From an uncultured Lachnospiraceae bacterium (GTDB lineage Bacteria > Bacillota > Clostridia > Lachnospirales > Lachnospiraceae): 64,000 bases of DNA. Where the stretch lies: positions 4,768 to 68,767 of the forward strand of contig CAJTPS010000020.1 in the NCBI GenBank assembly GCA_910578555.1, in the 5' to 3' direction. A program made the position numbers and the translations under genes. The notes below the pieces were generated by a model that was given only the letters and a program-made list of their open reading frames with translations, was not told the origin of the DNA and did no database searches. Below are positions 8,527-17,655 of this stretch, one piece after another (within the stretch, counting starts at the first letter, position 1; each line of letters starts with the position of its first letter).

Positions 8527-10326
8527 ATGAAAAAGAGAGAATGTGATGGAAGAGGAAGCTTCACGATCAGAAAGCGGTTGAACAGGCTGTTACTTGGCGC
8601 GGCATTTAGTGCGGCGGCGGTGCTGGTGATTCCGTCTGTGCCGCAGGCAGGTATGATGGGGTATGTGGAGGCGGAAGAAAGCATCAGCGGCAATACGGTT
8701 GACAATACGCCGACGATCGACCGGACATCCGGCAGAATCATTAACAATGACGATAGGGCGGATGCCGATGAGGATATGCTCTACTACATGCAGAGTCTGG
8801 AAGTAAGATACAAGCTTGATGCGAAGATCATGGAGAAGCTGCATAAGGTATTCGACAGCGCGGTGTACTATATCGCCAATACGGATATGACAGTTGCGGA
8901 ATTGTGGTCATATGTGTCAAGTGTTAAGGGGGAAATGAACTCTGCGGCCGTAGCAACCGTTACAATGACCACCAGCGAGTTCCTGCAGGTGGGTGATAAC
9001 TGGGAGACGCCGACGGTCAGTGCGGGACAACAGGTTTCGATCGTGTTGCCGGTTATTAACTTCGGGACAGAGGAACTGAATGATCTGATCATAGAGCCGC
9101 AGATTTCCAACGGCGTATCAGAGTGGCCGTTTGAGCCGGATATGACGAACTATCTGCAGACAGAGCCGTTTATTCCGGGTAATAAGACCAAGGAAGCGGC
9201 CATGGAGAACAGAAGAGAATTCACTTTTATTTTTACGGTAAGAAGTGACGTTATGACAGGTTATTATCCGCTGAAGTTTAATGTATCCTATACGAAAGCG
9301 GGTATCCGCAGCGAGAAGCCGGCGGAGCTTACCGTGTATGTGAAGACTGTGGGTAAGCCGGGCAGCGGATTTATCGGCGGCAGCGGACAGGAAACGACCG
9401 GGGCGAAGCCGCGTATCGTGGTGACCGGATTTGAGACAAGTCCTGAGAAGGTCTTTGCGGGAGATACATTTACATTGACGGTCCATGTGCAGAACACGGC
9501 CAAGGATCTGGCGGTAACGAACGTGTTATTTGATATGCAGGCGGCGATAGAGGGTGAGGACAAGACGAATACTTACTCGGCATTTCTGCCGACTTCCGGT
9601 GCAAGTTCCGTTTATATGGACAGCATTGCGGCGAACACGGCGGCGGATATTGTGATCGAGATGACGGCCAAGGCCGATCTGGCGCAGAAACCCTATGTGC
9701 TGGATGTCAATATGAAATACGACGCAGGCGTCATGTTTGATCTGACGGATAAGGCGAGTGTATCCATACCGATCTCACAGGAAAGCCGTTTTGATACGAG
9801 CATTCCGGAGGTGGTTCCTTCGGATATCACGGTGGGCAGCCAGTCGAATGTTATGTTCAGCATCTATAACACGGGTAAGACGACGCTCTATAACGTACAG
9901 GTGAAATTCATCGGTGATTCCGTGGATGAGGCTTCCGCTTTTGTCGGGAACCTGCAGTCCGGTGCAACCGGCAACGTGGATGTTATGCTGACCGGTATCG
10001 CGCCGACTATGGATGACGGAACGATCAATATGGAGATTTCCTACGAAGATGAAGGCGGAAATGTTACGACGACACAAAAACCCATCACGCTGTTTGTATC
10101 GGAAGAGATGTTTGACGATATGGGAATGGGTGACGGTATGATGGATGGTGATATGATGATCGAGGAAGAAGGCGGGCAGAAGAAGCCGGGAACGATTATT
10201 GCGGTGATTGCGGTTGTCATCGTGGCGGCGGTTGCAGGTGTCATCGTGTTCATACAGATTCGTAAGAAGAAAAAGGCGGCGCAGATGCTGGCAGAGGATC
10301 TGTCTGATCTTGACGATAATATATAA
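8527..10326 (+). CDS. Secreted, C-terminally anchored protein with CARDB-like domains
   Basis: A 599-residue surface protein. A signal peptide (LLLGAAFSAAAVLVIPSV) is followed by a helical stretch and then repeated beta-sandwich segments of the CARDB/NEW3 kind (for example IVVTGFETSPEKVFAGDTFT and VPSDITVGSQSNVMFSIYNT). A Met/Asp-rich linker (MFDDMGMGDGMMDGDMM) precedes a C-terminal membrane helix and a Lys-rich tail. The start ATG 8527 has AGGAG 11 nt upstream; an earlier in-frame start would overlap the ATPase. Its place between MacB-type ATPase and permease suggests it serves as the extracytoplasmic partner, in place of a MacA-type adaptor; that is inference. Confidence 0.75.
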   Translation: MKKRECDGRGSFTIRKRLNRLLLGAAFSAAAVLVIPSVPQAGMMGYVEAEESISGNTVDNTPTIDRTSGRIINNDDRADADEDMLYYMQSLEVRYKLDAKIMEKLHKVFDSAVYYIANTDMTVAELWSYVSSVKGEMNSAAVATVTMTTSEFLQVGDNWETPTVSAGQQVSIVLPVINFGTEELNDLIIEPQISNGVSEWPFEPDMTNYLQTEPFIPGNKTKEAAMENRREFTFIFTVRSDVMTGYYPLKFNVSYTKAGIRSEKPAELTVYVKTVGKPGSGFIGGSGQETTGAKPRIVVTGFETSPEKVFAGDTFTLTVHVQNTAKDLAVTNVLFDMQAAIEGEDKTNTYSAFLPTSGASSVYMDSIAANTAADIVIEMTAKADLAQKPYVLDVNMKYDAGVMFDLTDKASVSIPISQESRFDTSIPEVVPSDITVGSQSNVMFSIYNTGKTTLYNVQVKFIGDSVDEASAFVGNLQSGATGNVDVMLTGIAPTMDDGTINMEISYEDEGGNVTTTQKPITLFVSEEMFDDMGMGDGMMDGDMMIEEEGGQKKPGTIIAVIAVVIVAAVAGVIVFIQIRKKKKAAQMLAEDLSDLDDNI

Positions 10327-10349
10327 TCGGTAATCGGGGTGCGTAATAT

Positions 10350-11699
10350 ATGAAATTCCTTGACTTGCTGCGGATGAGCAGCGGTAATCTATGGAAAAGA
10401 AAAATAAGAACCGTATTGACCGTGCTGGGCGTGGTCATCGGTGTGGCGTCGATCGTGGTCATGGTCTCATTGGGACTGGGCTTAAGTCGTACCCAGATGG
10501 AGCAGATCGAGTCATCCGGGAGTCTGACGCAGATCACCGTGCGGGAGCCGTGGAACAGCGATGGCACAGAGGAGAAAAGGCTGGATGAAGAGTTGATCCG
10601 CGAGATAGAGGCGTTAGAGCATGTGGAATCGGTATGGCCGGTTCTGGAAACGAGTGCGATAGCCAAGTACGGCGGATATCAGGGATATCTGCAGATCAGG
10701 GGTATGCCGAAGGAGACTTTTGCGGAGATGGATATTAATGTGCAGGATGGCCGTCTGCCGGGAGAGGATGAGGAACTCACCTTTTTTTACGGTAATCAGG
10801 TGCTGCAGAATTTCTATAATTCCAAGACCGGAGCCGGTTATTGGGAGACCGGAGTTCTGCCTGACATTAATCTGATGAAGGATACGATTTTCGTGATTTT
10901 CGATACGGATGCGTACTATTCCGCGGGTAGTACAACGGAGGACGGGCAGACCAGACCGCAGCCGAAGAAGTATATGATAAACGCCTGTGGTGTGGAGGCG
11001 CCTAACGACGAGAACAGCTGGTCTCAATATGGCTGGTATACGTTCTGCGATATCGATCAGCTGAAGACACAGCTCAAAAAGATATTCAAGAATAAAGTAA
11101 TTCCGGGGCAGCCGCAGACGAAGACCGGTAAGCCTTATAAGGAGATCTTCTACAGTGAACTGGACGTCAACGTGGATGATCTGGATAATGTTATGGAAGT
11201 GCAGACCTATCTGACGGATGTATTAGGCTATGAAGCATACAGTAATGCGGAGTGGGTGGAATCAAGCCAGAAGACCATGGGAACGATTCAGGCGGTACTC
11301 GGCGGTATCGGTGCGGTCTCGCTGTTTGTAGCGGCGATCGGTATTACCAATACGATGATGATGTCTATTTACGAGCGGACGAAGGAAATTGGCGTTATGA
11401 AGGTGCTTGGCTGTGATTTGCGCAATATCCGGAGCCTGTTCCTGATGGAAGCAGGTTTTATCGGACTGATCGGCGGGATCATAGGGTTAGGACTGAGCTT
11501 TGCGATATCTGCAGTGATTAACAAGCTGGCACAGTCGTCTCAGGATATGATGCTGGGCGGAGGGAGTATTTCCTTTATTCCGGTCTGGCTTATGGGGCTG
11601 TCGCTGGTCTTTGCAATCTTAGTCGGCATGATAGCCGGATTTTTCCCGGCACGGAGGGCGATGAAGTTAAGTCCGCTGGCAGCGATCAGAAATGAGTAG
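10350..11699 (+). CDS. MacB/FtsX-type ABC permease
   Basis: A 449-residue permease with the MacB layout. The first membrane helix (TVLTVLGVVIGVASIVVMV) is followed by a ~250-residue extracytoplasmic MacB_PCD-like domain. Three C-terminal helices follow, with the family motif TNTMMMSIYERTKEIGVMK and the ending FPARRAMKLSPLAAIRNE. It should work with the ATPase at 7743. It begins 23 bp after the CARDB-like gene and is followed by a modest terminator-like hairpin. Confidence 0.92.
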   Translation: MKFLDLLRMSSGNLWKRKIRTVLTVLGVVIGVASIVVMVSLGLGLSRTQMEQIESSGSLTQITVREPWNSDGTEEKRLDEELIREIEALEHVESVWPVLETSAIAKYGGYQGYLQIRGMPKETFAEMDINVQDGRLPGEDEELTFFYGNQVLQNFYNSKTGAGYWETGVLPDINLMKDTIFVIFDTDAYYSAGSTTEDGQTRPQPKKYMINACGVEAPNDENSWSQYGWYTFCDIDQLKTQLKKIFKNKVIPGQPQTKTGKPYKEIFYSELDVNVDDLDNVMEVQTYLTDVLGYEAYSNAEWVESSQKTMGTIQAVLGGIGAVSLFVAAIGITNTMMMSIYERTKEIGVMKVLGCDLRNIRSLFLMEAGFIGLIGGIIGLGLSFAISAVINKLAQSSQDMMLGGGSISFIPVWLMGLSLVFAILVGMIAGFFPARRAMKLSPLAAIRNE

Positions 11700-11711
11700 A
11701 AGACAGATATG

Positions 11712-11734
11712 CGCCTCGCGGCCAGAGCGGGGCG
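11712..11734 (+). terminator. Weak terminator-like hairpin
   Basis: CGCCTCGC pairs with GCGGGGCG (one G-T pair), followed by TTTGTT. It could reduce read-through into the lipoprotein gene. Confidence 0.5.
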
Positions 11735-11757
11735 TTTGTTAATAAGGGGATTTGGAC

Positions 11758-12975
11758 ATGAAGATGAGAATCAGATTTAGATCGAAAAGAAGGAAAGAAT
11801 ATGTTCCGGCGGTTCTGCTGCTGACCGGGGGCGTTTGTATCGGAATGCTGACGGCATGCGGCGGACCGCAGGAGACAGAAGTACAGATCCGGGACAGCGG
11901 TGAAGGGACTGATGACGGGCAGACGGATGGTGTACAGGATGACGGGGAAGCTTCACAGGCAGGCGGCGACGGACAGATAGAATCAGACGGGATGGCGGAA
12001 GAGGCCGGCGGCAGGAAACTGACAGAGGCGGAACTGCAGGAATATACAGGGTGGATACAGGATGTGTCAAATTACGGATTCCTTTTGTCTGACTGGAAGA
12101 ACCCGACTCAGATCAATCTGTTTGAGGTATTTTACGGTGGTGCGGGCATTTCTCACGAGGGAACCGAAGAACAGATACAGGCTTATCTGAACCGGTATGA
12201 GGAAGAAGGGATCTACACGGATTTCTGGGTGATCGATAAGGCGGATATGGATATTTTTCTGCTGGAAAAGGTCGGGCTTACTTATGATGAACTCTTAATG
12301 AAAGGGAATGAGAGTCTGGAAGGTATCTATTATCCGGAGACGGACTGTTTCTGTCTTCAGGCGGGCGACACCAACTACTGCATGTTTACGTGTACGGACG
12401 GTGTGCTCAATGAAGAGGGGACGGAGGTTACGTTGCAATGCGAGGGCGATTACTGGGTGAGCAAATGTGAAGTAGTGGTAAATATTGTCGGTGGCACGAA
12501 GGCGATTGTCAGCAACCACATCATAGAGGGAAGCATTCTTGAGGAGGAACTTACTGACGAGCCGGCATGTCTGATTGATCAGGAGATTTTGAATAACCCG
12601 AAGTTCGAGGCCGATGCTTCGGCGGTGGAAAACAGTTATGTGCTGGGCGATTGGAGCAAAATCACGAAGGAAGCGCTTCAAGGGACATGGTATCATCATC
12701 CGAAGAGCGAAGGAGAGAACAGGCAGTATGATGTGGCGCTCAAGTTTGACGGTGACGAGGCAGTGGTCTATTATCCGTCAGTGGATTTCTATGCAGAGGC
12801 GAGTTACGAATGGGACATTATAGACCGGAGTGACAGAGATTTGTGCCCGGAGCTTGCCATCTATTTTCGCGGGACGAAGGATGCGCCGCTGGCGTGGTAC
12901 ATACTGGGGATCTCTGAGGACAGGGATTATTTCTGGTGTAACGGGGAGGTTTTCTACAGGCAGGAAGCACCGTGA
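11758..12975 (+). CDS. Hypothetical lipoprotein
   Basis: A 405-residue predicted lipoprotein. A basic N-terminus and hydrophobic segment lead to the lipobox LTAC, with the lipidated cysteine at about residue 34. A low-complexity Gly/Asp/Glu/Gln linker (to about residue 80) follows, then a globular region rich in Tyr, Trp and acidic residues. I recognise no family. ATG 11758 is used because AAGGGGA lies at a good distance; the TTG at 11752 is too close to it. It may belong to the transporter operon or be separate, since a hairpin lies just upstream. Confidence 0.7.
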   Translation: MKMRIRFRSKRRKEYVPAVLLLTGGVCIGMLTACGGPQETEVQIRDSGEGTDDGQTDGVQDDGEASQAGGDGQIESDGMAEEAGGRKLTEAELQEYTGWIQDVSNYGFLLSDWKNPTQINLFEVFYGGAGISHEGTEEQIQAYLNRYEEEGIYTDFWVIDKADMDIFLLEKVGLTYDELLMKGNESLEGIYYPETDCFCLQAGDTNYCMFTCTDGVLNEEGTEVTLQCEGDYWVSKCEVVVNIVGGTKAIVSNHIIEGSILEEELTDEPACLIDQEILNNPKFEADASAVENSYVLGDWSKITKEALQGTWYHHPKSEGENRQYDVALKFDGDEAVVYYPSVDFYAEASYEWDIIDRSDRDLCPELAIYFRGTKDAPLAWYILGISEDRDYFWCNGEVFYRQEAP

Positions 12976-13228
12976 TTTTCAGTGGTCTATAGATTGTTAA
13001 CGGCATTAAGAATTTCGTTTTCAGTCTTGCGAAAGCTTCCGCATATGGCTTAGGCAGGATCTGAAAGCAGAAATCTGTCATGGCATTTACTATAATTCAT
13101 ACTGATTCAACTATCAGGTGAATTGGTGTGTCACATTCTCCTGTTACGTTATTGAGATAACTGTTCCGACATACTAAGATAGGCTAACACATGGCAGTCG
13201 TCAACTTATCAGCGAAGGAGAAAAAGGA

Positions 13229-14067
13229 ATGGATAATCTGAAAACAGGAGAAGTTATTTGTAAAAGGCGCAAGGAATTGGGATTAACACAAAATCAGCTG
13301 GCCGGGTCTCTCAACATATCATTTCAGGCAGTCTCGAAATGGGAAAATAATTCCGCATATCCGGATATAGAGATGCTTCCGAAGCTGGCGGCAGTGCTTC
13401 ATACAACAGTGGATGCATTGCTCGGCTATGAAAGTGCTGTGACGGATTATGATAAGTGTTACAATACGGAGGAATATTACTGGGGACTTATGCCTAATCG
13501 CATTTGCTATGACATCATGAAAATTCTTCCGCCGGTAAGGCCTTATCGTGTATTGGATATTGGCTGCGGCGAAGGCAAGGATGCTGTTTTTTTGCAAAAT
13601 GCGGATATGCGGTAACTGCATTTGATATAGCCGAACAGGGTATTGAGAAAGCTAAAAGGCTTGCGGAATATAACAAGGTTGATGTTAACTTTTTTAAGGC
13701 AGACTTGTTTGATTATCGTCCTGATGCGGAATATGATATTGTATTCAGCAGCGGAGTACTCCATTTCATCCGGCAGACGGAGCGAAAAGAGCTCTTTGAC
13801 AGCCTGAAAGCACACACTGCAGACAGCGGCATAAATGCACTGAATGTATTTGTGAAGAAACCTTTTATCGAGCCTGCTCCGGATCAGACAAAGGAGGAGG
13901 AAAAAGGACAACCCTGGCATTCAGGAGAACTTTTCGGCTATTATCATGACTGGCTTTTTCATACCTGCAGTGAGGAAATATTTGACTGTAACAGCGGAGG
14001 AATACCGCATAAGCATTGTATGGATACGCTTATTGCACAGAAAAACGCCTTCATTTTTTCAGAATAA
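13229..14067 (+). pseudogene. XRE-HTH plus SAM methyltransferase, frameshifted
   Basis: The first part (13229-13615) encodes an XRE helix-turn-helix (LGLTQNQLAGSLNISFQAVS) and the start of a class I methyltransferase with the SAM motif VLDIGCGEGKDA. It stops at TAA 13613-13615. The rest continues in another frame (TAFDIAEQGIEKAKRLAEY, then YDIVFSSGVLHFI) to 14067. The break is at a run of seven T (13587-13593). One extra T would restore DAVFFAKCGYAVTAFDIA and a protein of about 279 residues. It is either an inactivating deletion, a sequencing error, or slippage-dependent expression. HTH-methyltransferase fusions of this kind are common in Clostridia; the target is unknown. Confidence 0.85.
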
Positions 14068-14144
14068 AACCTTATAAAACAAACCTTCTGTGTGCATACT
14101 ACTACTAAAAATATGAAAAGCAGTTGCGCACAGGAGGTTTTTAT

Positions 14145-15542
14145 ATGGAAATGAAGTTAAGGATCGTAGATGTACATGCAAGAGAGATACTGGATTCCCG
14201 CGGCAATCCCACGGTGGAGGCGGAAGTGACGGTGGAGAAGGAGGTAGGCGGAACCCAGTATGTGGGAAGAGCGGCAGTGCCCAGCGGCGCCAGTACCGGA
14301 CGCTTCGAGGCGGTGGAGCTTCGGGACGGTGAGACCAGATATTTCGGTCTGGGTACCACGAAGGCGGTGAACAATGTTAATTCTAAAATCAGAGAGGCGC
14401 TGATGGGGATGAATGCTTTTGACCAGGGGCTGATCGACCGTATTCTGATTGAGCAGGACGGCACGGATAACAAGAGCAATCTGGGCGCCAATGCCACACT
14501 TGGTGTGTCCATGGCATGTGCGAAGGTATGTGCCGAGGCGATGGGGATTCCGCTGTACCGTTATCTGGGCGGCGCTTATACGAGACTGCTTCCTGTGCCC
14601 ATGATGAATATCTTAAACGGCGGTAAACACGCGGACAACACGGTAGATTTTCAGGAGTTTATGATCATGCCCGTGCAGGCGGAGAGCTTTGCGGATGGCC
14701 TGCGTATCTGTGCGGAGATCTATCATAATCTGAAAAAAATCTGTAATGACAGAGGATTGTCCACCGGTGTGGGTGACGAGGGCGGTTTCGCACCGTCTCT
14801 GCCGGACGCATTTGCTGTGCTTGACTTGATCGTGGAGTCTGTCAAAGCCGCCGGCTATACACCCGGACAGGATATCAAGATCGCGCTGGATGTGGCGGCG
14901 TCGGAGCTGTATGACGAATCCGACGGCGTGTATCATTTCCCCGGTGAGACGGAATTAAAGATCAAGCGCAGCCGGGTGAAGGGCAGCCGTGTCACGGAAT
15001 GTTATGAGGCGGGTGTTGAATTTGAAGATCAGACGCAAATGCAGGAGATCACCAGAAGCACGGAGGAAATGGTGGCATATTACGAAGAACTGGTGGAGCG
15101 GTATCCCATCATTTCCATTGAAGACGGTCTGGCGGAGGATGACTGGGACGGCTGGCAGATGATGACGAAGAAGCTGGGAGATCGTGTACAGCTTGTGGGA
15201 GACGATCTGTTTGTGACAAATACAAAACGTCTGGATGCGGGCATTAAGCTGCAGGTGGCCAATGCGATTCTCGTCAAGGTAAACCAGATCGGTACGGTCA
15301 GCGAGGCCATGGACGCCATAGAGATGGCGCAGAAGAATGGCTATAAGGCGGTAATCTCCCACAGATCCGGCGAGACGGAAGATACCTTTATAGCGGATCT
15401 GGCGGTGGCGGTGAATGCGGGACAGATCAAGACCGGTGCGCCTTGCAGAAGCGACCGGGTGGCAAAGTATAACCAGCTGCTGCGAATCGAGGAAGATCTG
15501 GGAAGCGTGGCGTGTTACAAGGAGCCGTTTAATAAGATATAG
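14145..15542 (+). CDS. eno: Enolase (phosphopyruvate hydratase)
   Basis: Converts 2-phosphoglycerate to phosphoenolpyruvate in glycolysis. Visible landmarks are ILDSRGNPTVE at the N-terminus, VPSGASTG, GDEGGFAPSLP, ISIEDGLAEDDWDGW, LVGDDLFVTNT and the signature SHRSGETEDTFIADLAVA. It has 465 residues against about 430 for most bacterial enolases. The extra ~34 residues (about 267-300) form a charged insert between YHFPGE and the helix starting TRSTEEMVAYYEEL. The start is ATG 14145, 7 nt after AGGAGG. It appears monocistronic, ending in a long hairpin. Confidence 0.97.
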   Translation: MEMKLRIVDVHAREILDSRGNPTVEAEVTVEKEVGGTQYVGRAAVPSGASTGRFEAVELRDGETRYFGLGTTKAVNNVNSKIREALMGMNAFDQGLIDRILIEQDGTDNKSNLGANATLGVSMACAKVCAEAMGIPLYRYLGGAYTRLLPVPMMNILNGGKHADNTVDFQEFMIMPVQAESFADGLRICAEIYHNLKKICNDRGLSTGVGDEGGFAPSLPDAFAVLDLIVESVKAAGYTPGQDIKIALDVAASELYDESDGVYHFPGETELKIKRSRVKGSRVTECYEAGVEFEDQTQMQEITRSTEEMVAYYEELVERYPIISIEDGLAEDDWDGWQMMTKKLGDRVQLVGDDLFVTNTKRLDAGIKLQVANAILVKVNQIGTVSEAMDAIEMAQKNGYKAVISHRSGETEDTFIADLAVAVNAGQIKTGAPCRSDRVAKYNQLLRIEEDLGSVACYKEPFNKI

Positions 15543-15558
15543 CCGGAACGGAGAGATG

Positions 15559-15648
15559 AAAATCACACCGATAATCTTAAATACCCCATAAACAGACAGG
15601 ATATATAACCAGAATCTGCTTATGGGGCATTCTATGTATGTGATTTTT
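15559..15648 (+). terminator. Terminator region of eno
   Basis: The outer arms AAAATCACA (15559-15567) and TGTGATTTTT (15639-15648) enclose an inner stem of CCCCATAA with TTATGGGG (15584-15627). The T-run at the end of the outer stem fits a nested intrinsic terminator. Confidence 0.65.
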
Positions 15649-15723
15649 ATGATATAGGAAATTCCTCCGCTTATCCGAGTCCACGAAGCGGATCTCGCAA
15701 TCGAGCGAAGCTCGATTTTTTAT
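15645..15723 (+). repeat. Element B, copy 1 (terminator-like hairpin element)
   Basis: This copy shares about 80% identity over its whole length with 19227-19306. It starts TTTTATGATATAGGAAATT, contains CGAAGCGGATCTCGCAA and ends with the hairpin ATCGAGC-GAA-GCTCGAT plus TTTTT. It lies between eno and the DUF5058-type gene. Apart from it and the eno terminator, 15543-15865 shows only a candidate -10 box (TATAAT, 15809-15814) with a poor -35. Confidence 0.8.
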
Positions 15724-15865
15724 GTGTGGGAGATTTGTGGTATTGATAGAAAAGCCGCAGCAAAAAGATGCATCGTTTTTCTTACTTCATGTTTACGGGA
15801 ATCTCTGCTATAATATAGAAATATCACACAGACGAAAAAATTTCGTTCCGGAGAAGGAGGTTTCC

Positions 15866-16588
15866 ATGAGTTTTAATCCTAACAGCAGTTTTCTATTCAT
15901 TGTGGCGGCGGTAGTCATCGCTTTTGTGGTGGCGCAGTCCGTCTTTTTTCTTGTACGTGCATACCGGCACGGTGTAGAGATCGGTATGGACCGGGCGAAG
16001 CTTAAGAAGACAGTTTTGTCCACGGCGATATTTACGATCGCGCCTGCGGTATCCATCTTACTGGGTATCCTGACACTGTCCAAGTTTCTGGGGATTCCGC
16101 TTCCCTGGATACGTCTGAGCGTGGTGGGTGCCATCACCTATGAGCTTCCGGCGGCTACGTCCACAGCCACGGCGCTGGGGCTTTCGCTGGCGGATACGAT
16201 CACCGATCCGAAGGCTTACACGGCAATCGCGTGGGTCATGACGCTTGGAATCATTCCGGGCATGATCATGATCCCTCTTTGCCTGAAAAAAATACAGGGC
16301 GGTATCATGAAGATTAAGAACAAGGACAGCAAATGGGGCGATCTGTTCATGACGTCTCTGTTTCTTGGCATGATCTCGGCTTTTCTTGGCATGGTCTTCA
16401 CCAATGTGCGAAGCGGTCTGGCGGGGTGGATTCCGATTTTTGTGCTGCTTTTCTCAGCATTGATGATGGGAATCTGCGGGATTCTCATTAAGGTCTGTAA
16501 AATGAAGTGGCTGGAGACCTATGCGCTGTCCATCAGTATGATACTGGCGATGGTGTTTGCGGTGATTATTACACCAATTATCGGGTAG
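15866..16588 (+). CDS. DUF5058-type integral membrane protein
   Basis: A 240-residue protein with about six or seven membrane helices, resembling the DUF5058 family of Firmicutes. Characteristic stretches are VVAQSVFFLVRAYRHG, ISILLG-like helices and AITYELPAATSTATALGLSL. The start is ATG 15866, with AAGGAGG 5 nt upstream. The next gene, 38 bp downstream, also encodes a membrane protein, so the two probably form one two-component transporter or channel. The substrate is unknown. The family name rests on recall of its sequence pattern, not a search. Confidence 0.75.
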   Translation: MSFNPNSSFLFIVAAVVIAFVVAQSVFFLVRAYRHGVEIGMDRAKLKKTVLSTAIFTIAPAVSILLGILTLSKFLGIPLPWIRLSVVGAITYELPAATSTATALGLSLADTITDPKAYTAIAWVMTLGIIPGMIMIPLCLKKIQGGIMKIKNKDSKWGDLFMTSLFLGMISAFLGMVFTNVRSGLAGWIPIFVLLFSALMMGICGILIKVCKMKWLETYALSISMILAMVFAVIITPIIG

Positions 16589-16626
16589 AAAATGGCGCAG
16601 AAAATATGCGCAGAAAAGAGGGAAAA

Positions 16627-17283
16627 ATGAACACAGCATATAACGATAAATCACATTTTTATGGAAGAATCTGGATCTTGACGGCGCTTTTCATGCTGCT
16701 TTCGGTGCCTGTTATGATCTGTCTGTATTATGACGCGTGGCCGGAGGGAACGGCAGTGTTAAAAGGGCTTCTCGGTGTTGCGCCGATCTTCTGGACGGTG
16801 GCGGTGATTGAGGTGTTTACATACGGCCCTATGCTCGGAACGGGCGGTTCTTATCTGGCTTTTGTCACCGGCAATATTACGAATATTAAAGCGCCTGCGG
16901 CATTGAATGCCATGGAAAATGCGCAGGTCAAGCCGGGTTCGGAAGAGGGGGAAGTGATCTCCACGCTGGCCATTGCCACCAGCTCTATTGTGACAACGAT
17001 TGTCATTGCAGCCGGGGTGCTGCTCTTGTCGGCGCTCACACCGATACTCAATTCACCGGTATTAAAGCCGGCTTTTGACAATATCCTTCCGGCGCTGTTC
17101 GGCGGACTGGCGGTGGTTTATATCAGCAAGAACTGGAGGCTTTCGCTGACGCCGCTGATCTTCATGATCGTACTGTTTCTGCTGGTGCCGTCACTGGCGG
17201 GTTCCGTGGGCGTGCTGGTGCCGGTAGGGGCTCTGATTTCACTGGCTGCTGCGCGGATCATGTATAAGAAGAACTGGATCTAG
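16627..17283 (+). CDS. Integral membrane protein, partner of the DUF5058-type gene
   Basis: A 218-residue protein with about six membrane helices. Two Gly/Pro-rich stretches look transporter-like: FTYGPMLGTGGSYLAFVTGN and the helix VISTLAIATSSIVTTIVIAA. ATG 16627 follows AGAGGG. The frame is open upstream into the previous gene, but without a ribosome binding site. It is likely cotranscribed with the preceding gene. The TAG stop overlaps the first bases of element C. Confidence 0.75.
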   Translation: MNTAYNDKSHFYGRIWILTALFMLLSVPVMICLYYDAWPEGTAVLKGLLGVAPIFWTVAVIEVFTYGPMLGTGGSYLAFVTGNITNIKAPAALNAMENAQVKPGSEEGEVISTLAIATSSIVTTIVIAAGVLLLSALTPILNSPVLKPAFDNILPALFGGLAVVYISKNWRLSLTPLIFMIVLFLLVPSLAGSVGVLVPVGALISLAAARIMYKKNWI

Positions 17284-17442
17284 TACAACGTATATTAATT
17301 AACTGACACATTGACTTGCCTGATTTTTCATCTGCTTCTTTGTTGTCAATCGACGTGGCCACCGCTACGCCTCATTCCTCCGCCTTGCATATGAAATAAT
17401 CATCCTGCGCCAATGCATCAGAAATTAATTATTCGTTGTACT
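17282..17442. repeat. Element C: MITE-like element with terminal inverted repeats
   Basis: A 161-bp segment whose ends are inverted copies: AGTACAACGTATATTAATTA at the left and, read in reverse complement, AGTACAACGAATAATTAATT at the right. It has no coding frame. Its left end overlaps the stop codon of the preceding gene. The size, ends and intergenic position fit a miniature inverted-repeat element. Confidence 0.6.
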
Positions 17443-17655
17443 AGGAATGGCTTTGAGTGGTCCTTCCAAATGTGGTTGATGAACAGAACTTTTTCTTCAG
17501 AATGGACCAGGTAGAAGAAAGCAATTTGGAGAAATGCAGACTAAAAGCAGAAATCTTAAAGCAGAAACCTAAAAAGAGGAAATTAATAAACGAAAAATAA
17601 AAACAATAAAGCGATAATAAAGAAAGTAAAATAGAAAAACAGAAAGGAAACAAAC
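17443..17655. other. Non-coding purine-rich leader before the M20 peptidase
   Basis: No gene is apparent here. The last ~130 bp are unusually rich in A and G on the plus strand (repeated AAGAAAG/GAAAA stretches). They end in AGAAAGGAAACAAAC before the ATG at 17656, which provides the ribosome binding site. Confidence 0.6.

Noticed and set aside
13081..13228. TATAAT at 13091-13096 as promoter of the HTH-methyltransferase gene
   Set aside because: No acceptable -35 box at a suitable distance, and the position is about 130 bp from the start.
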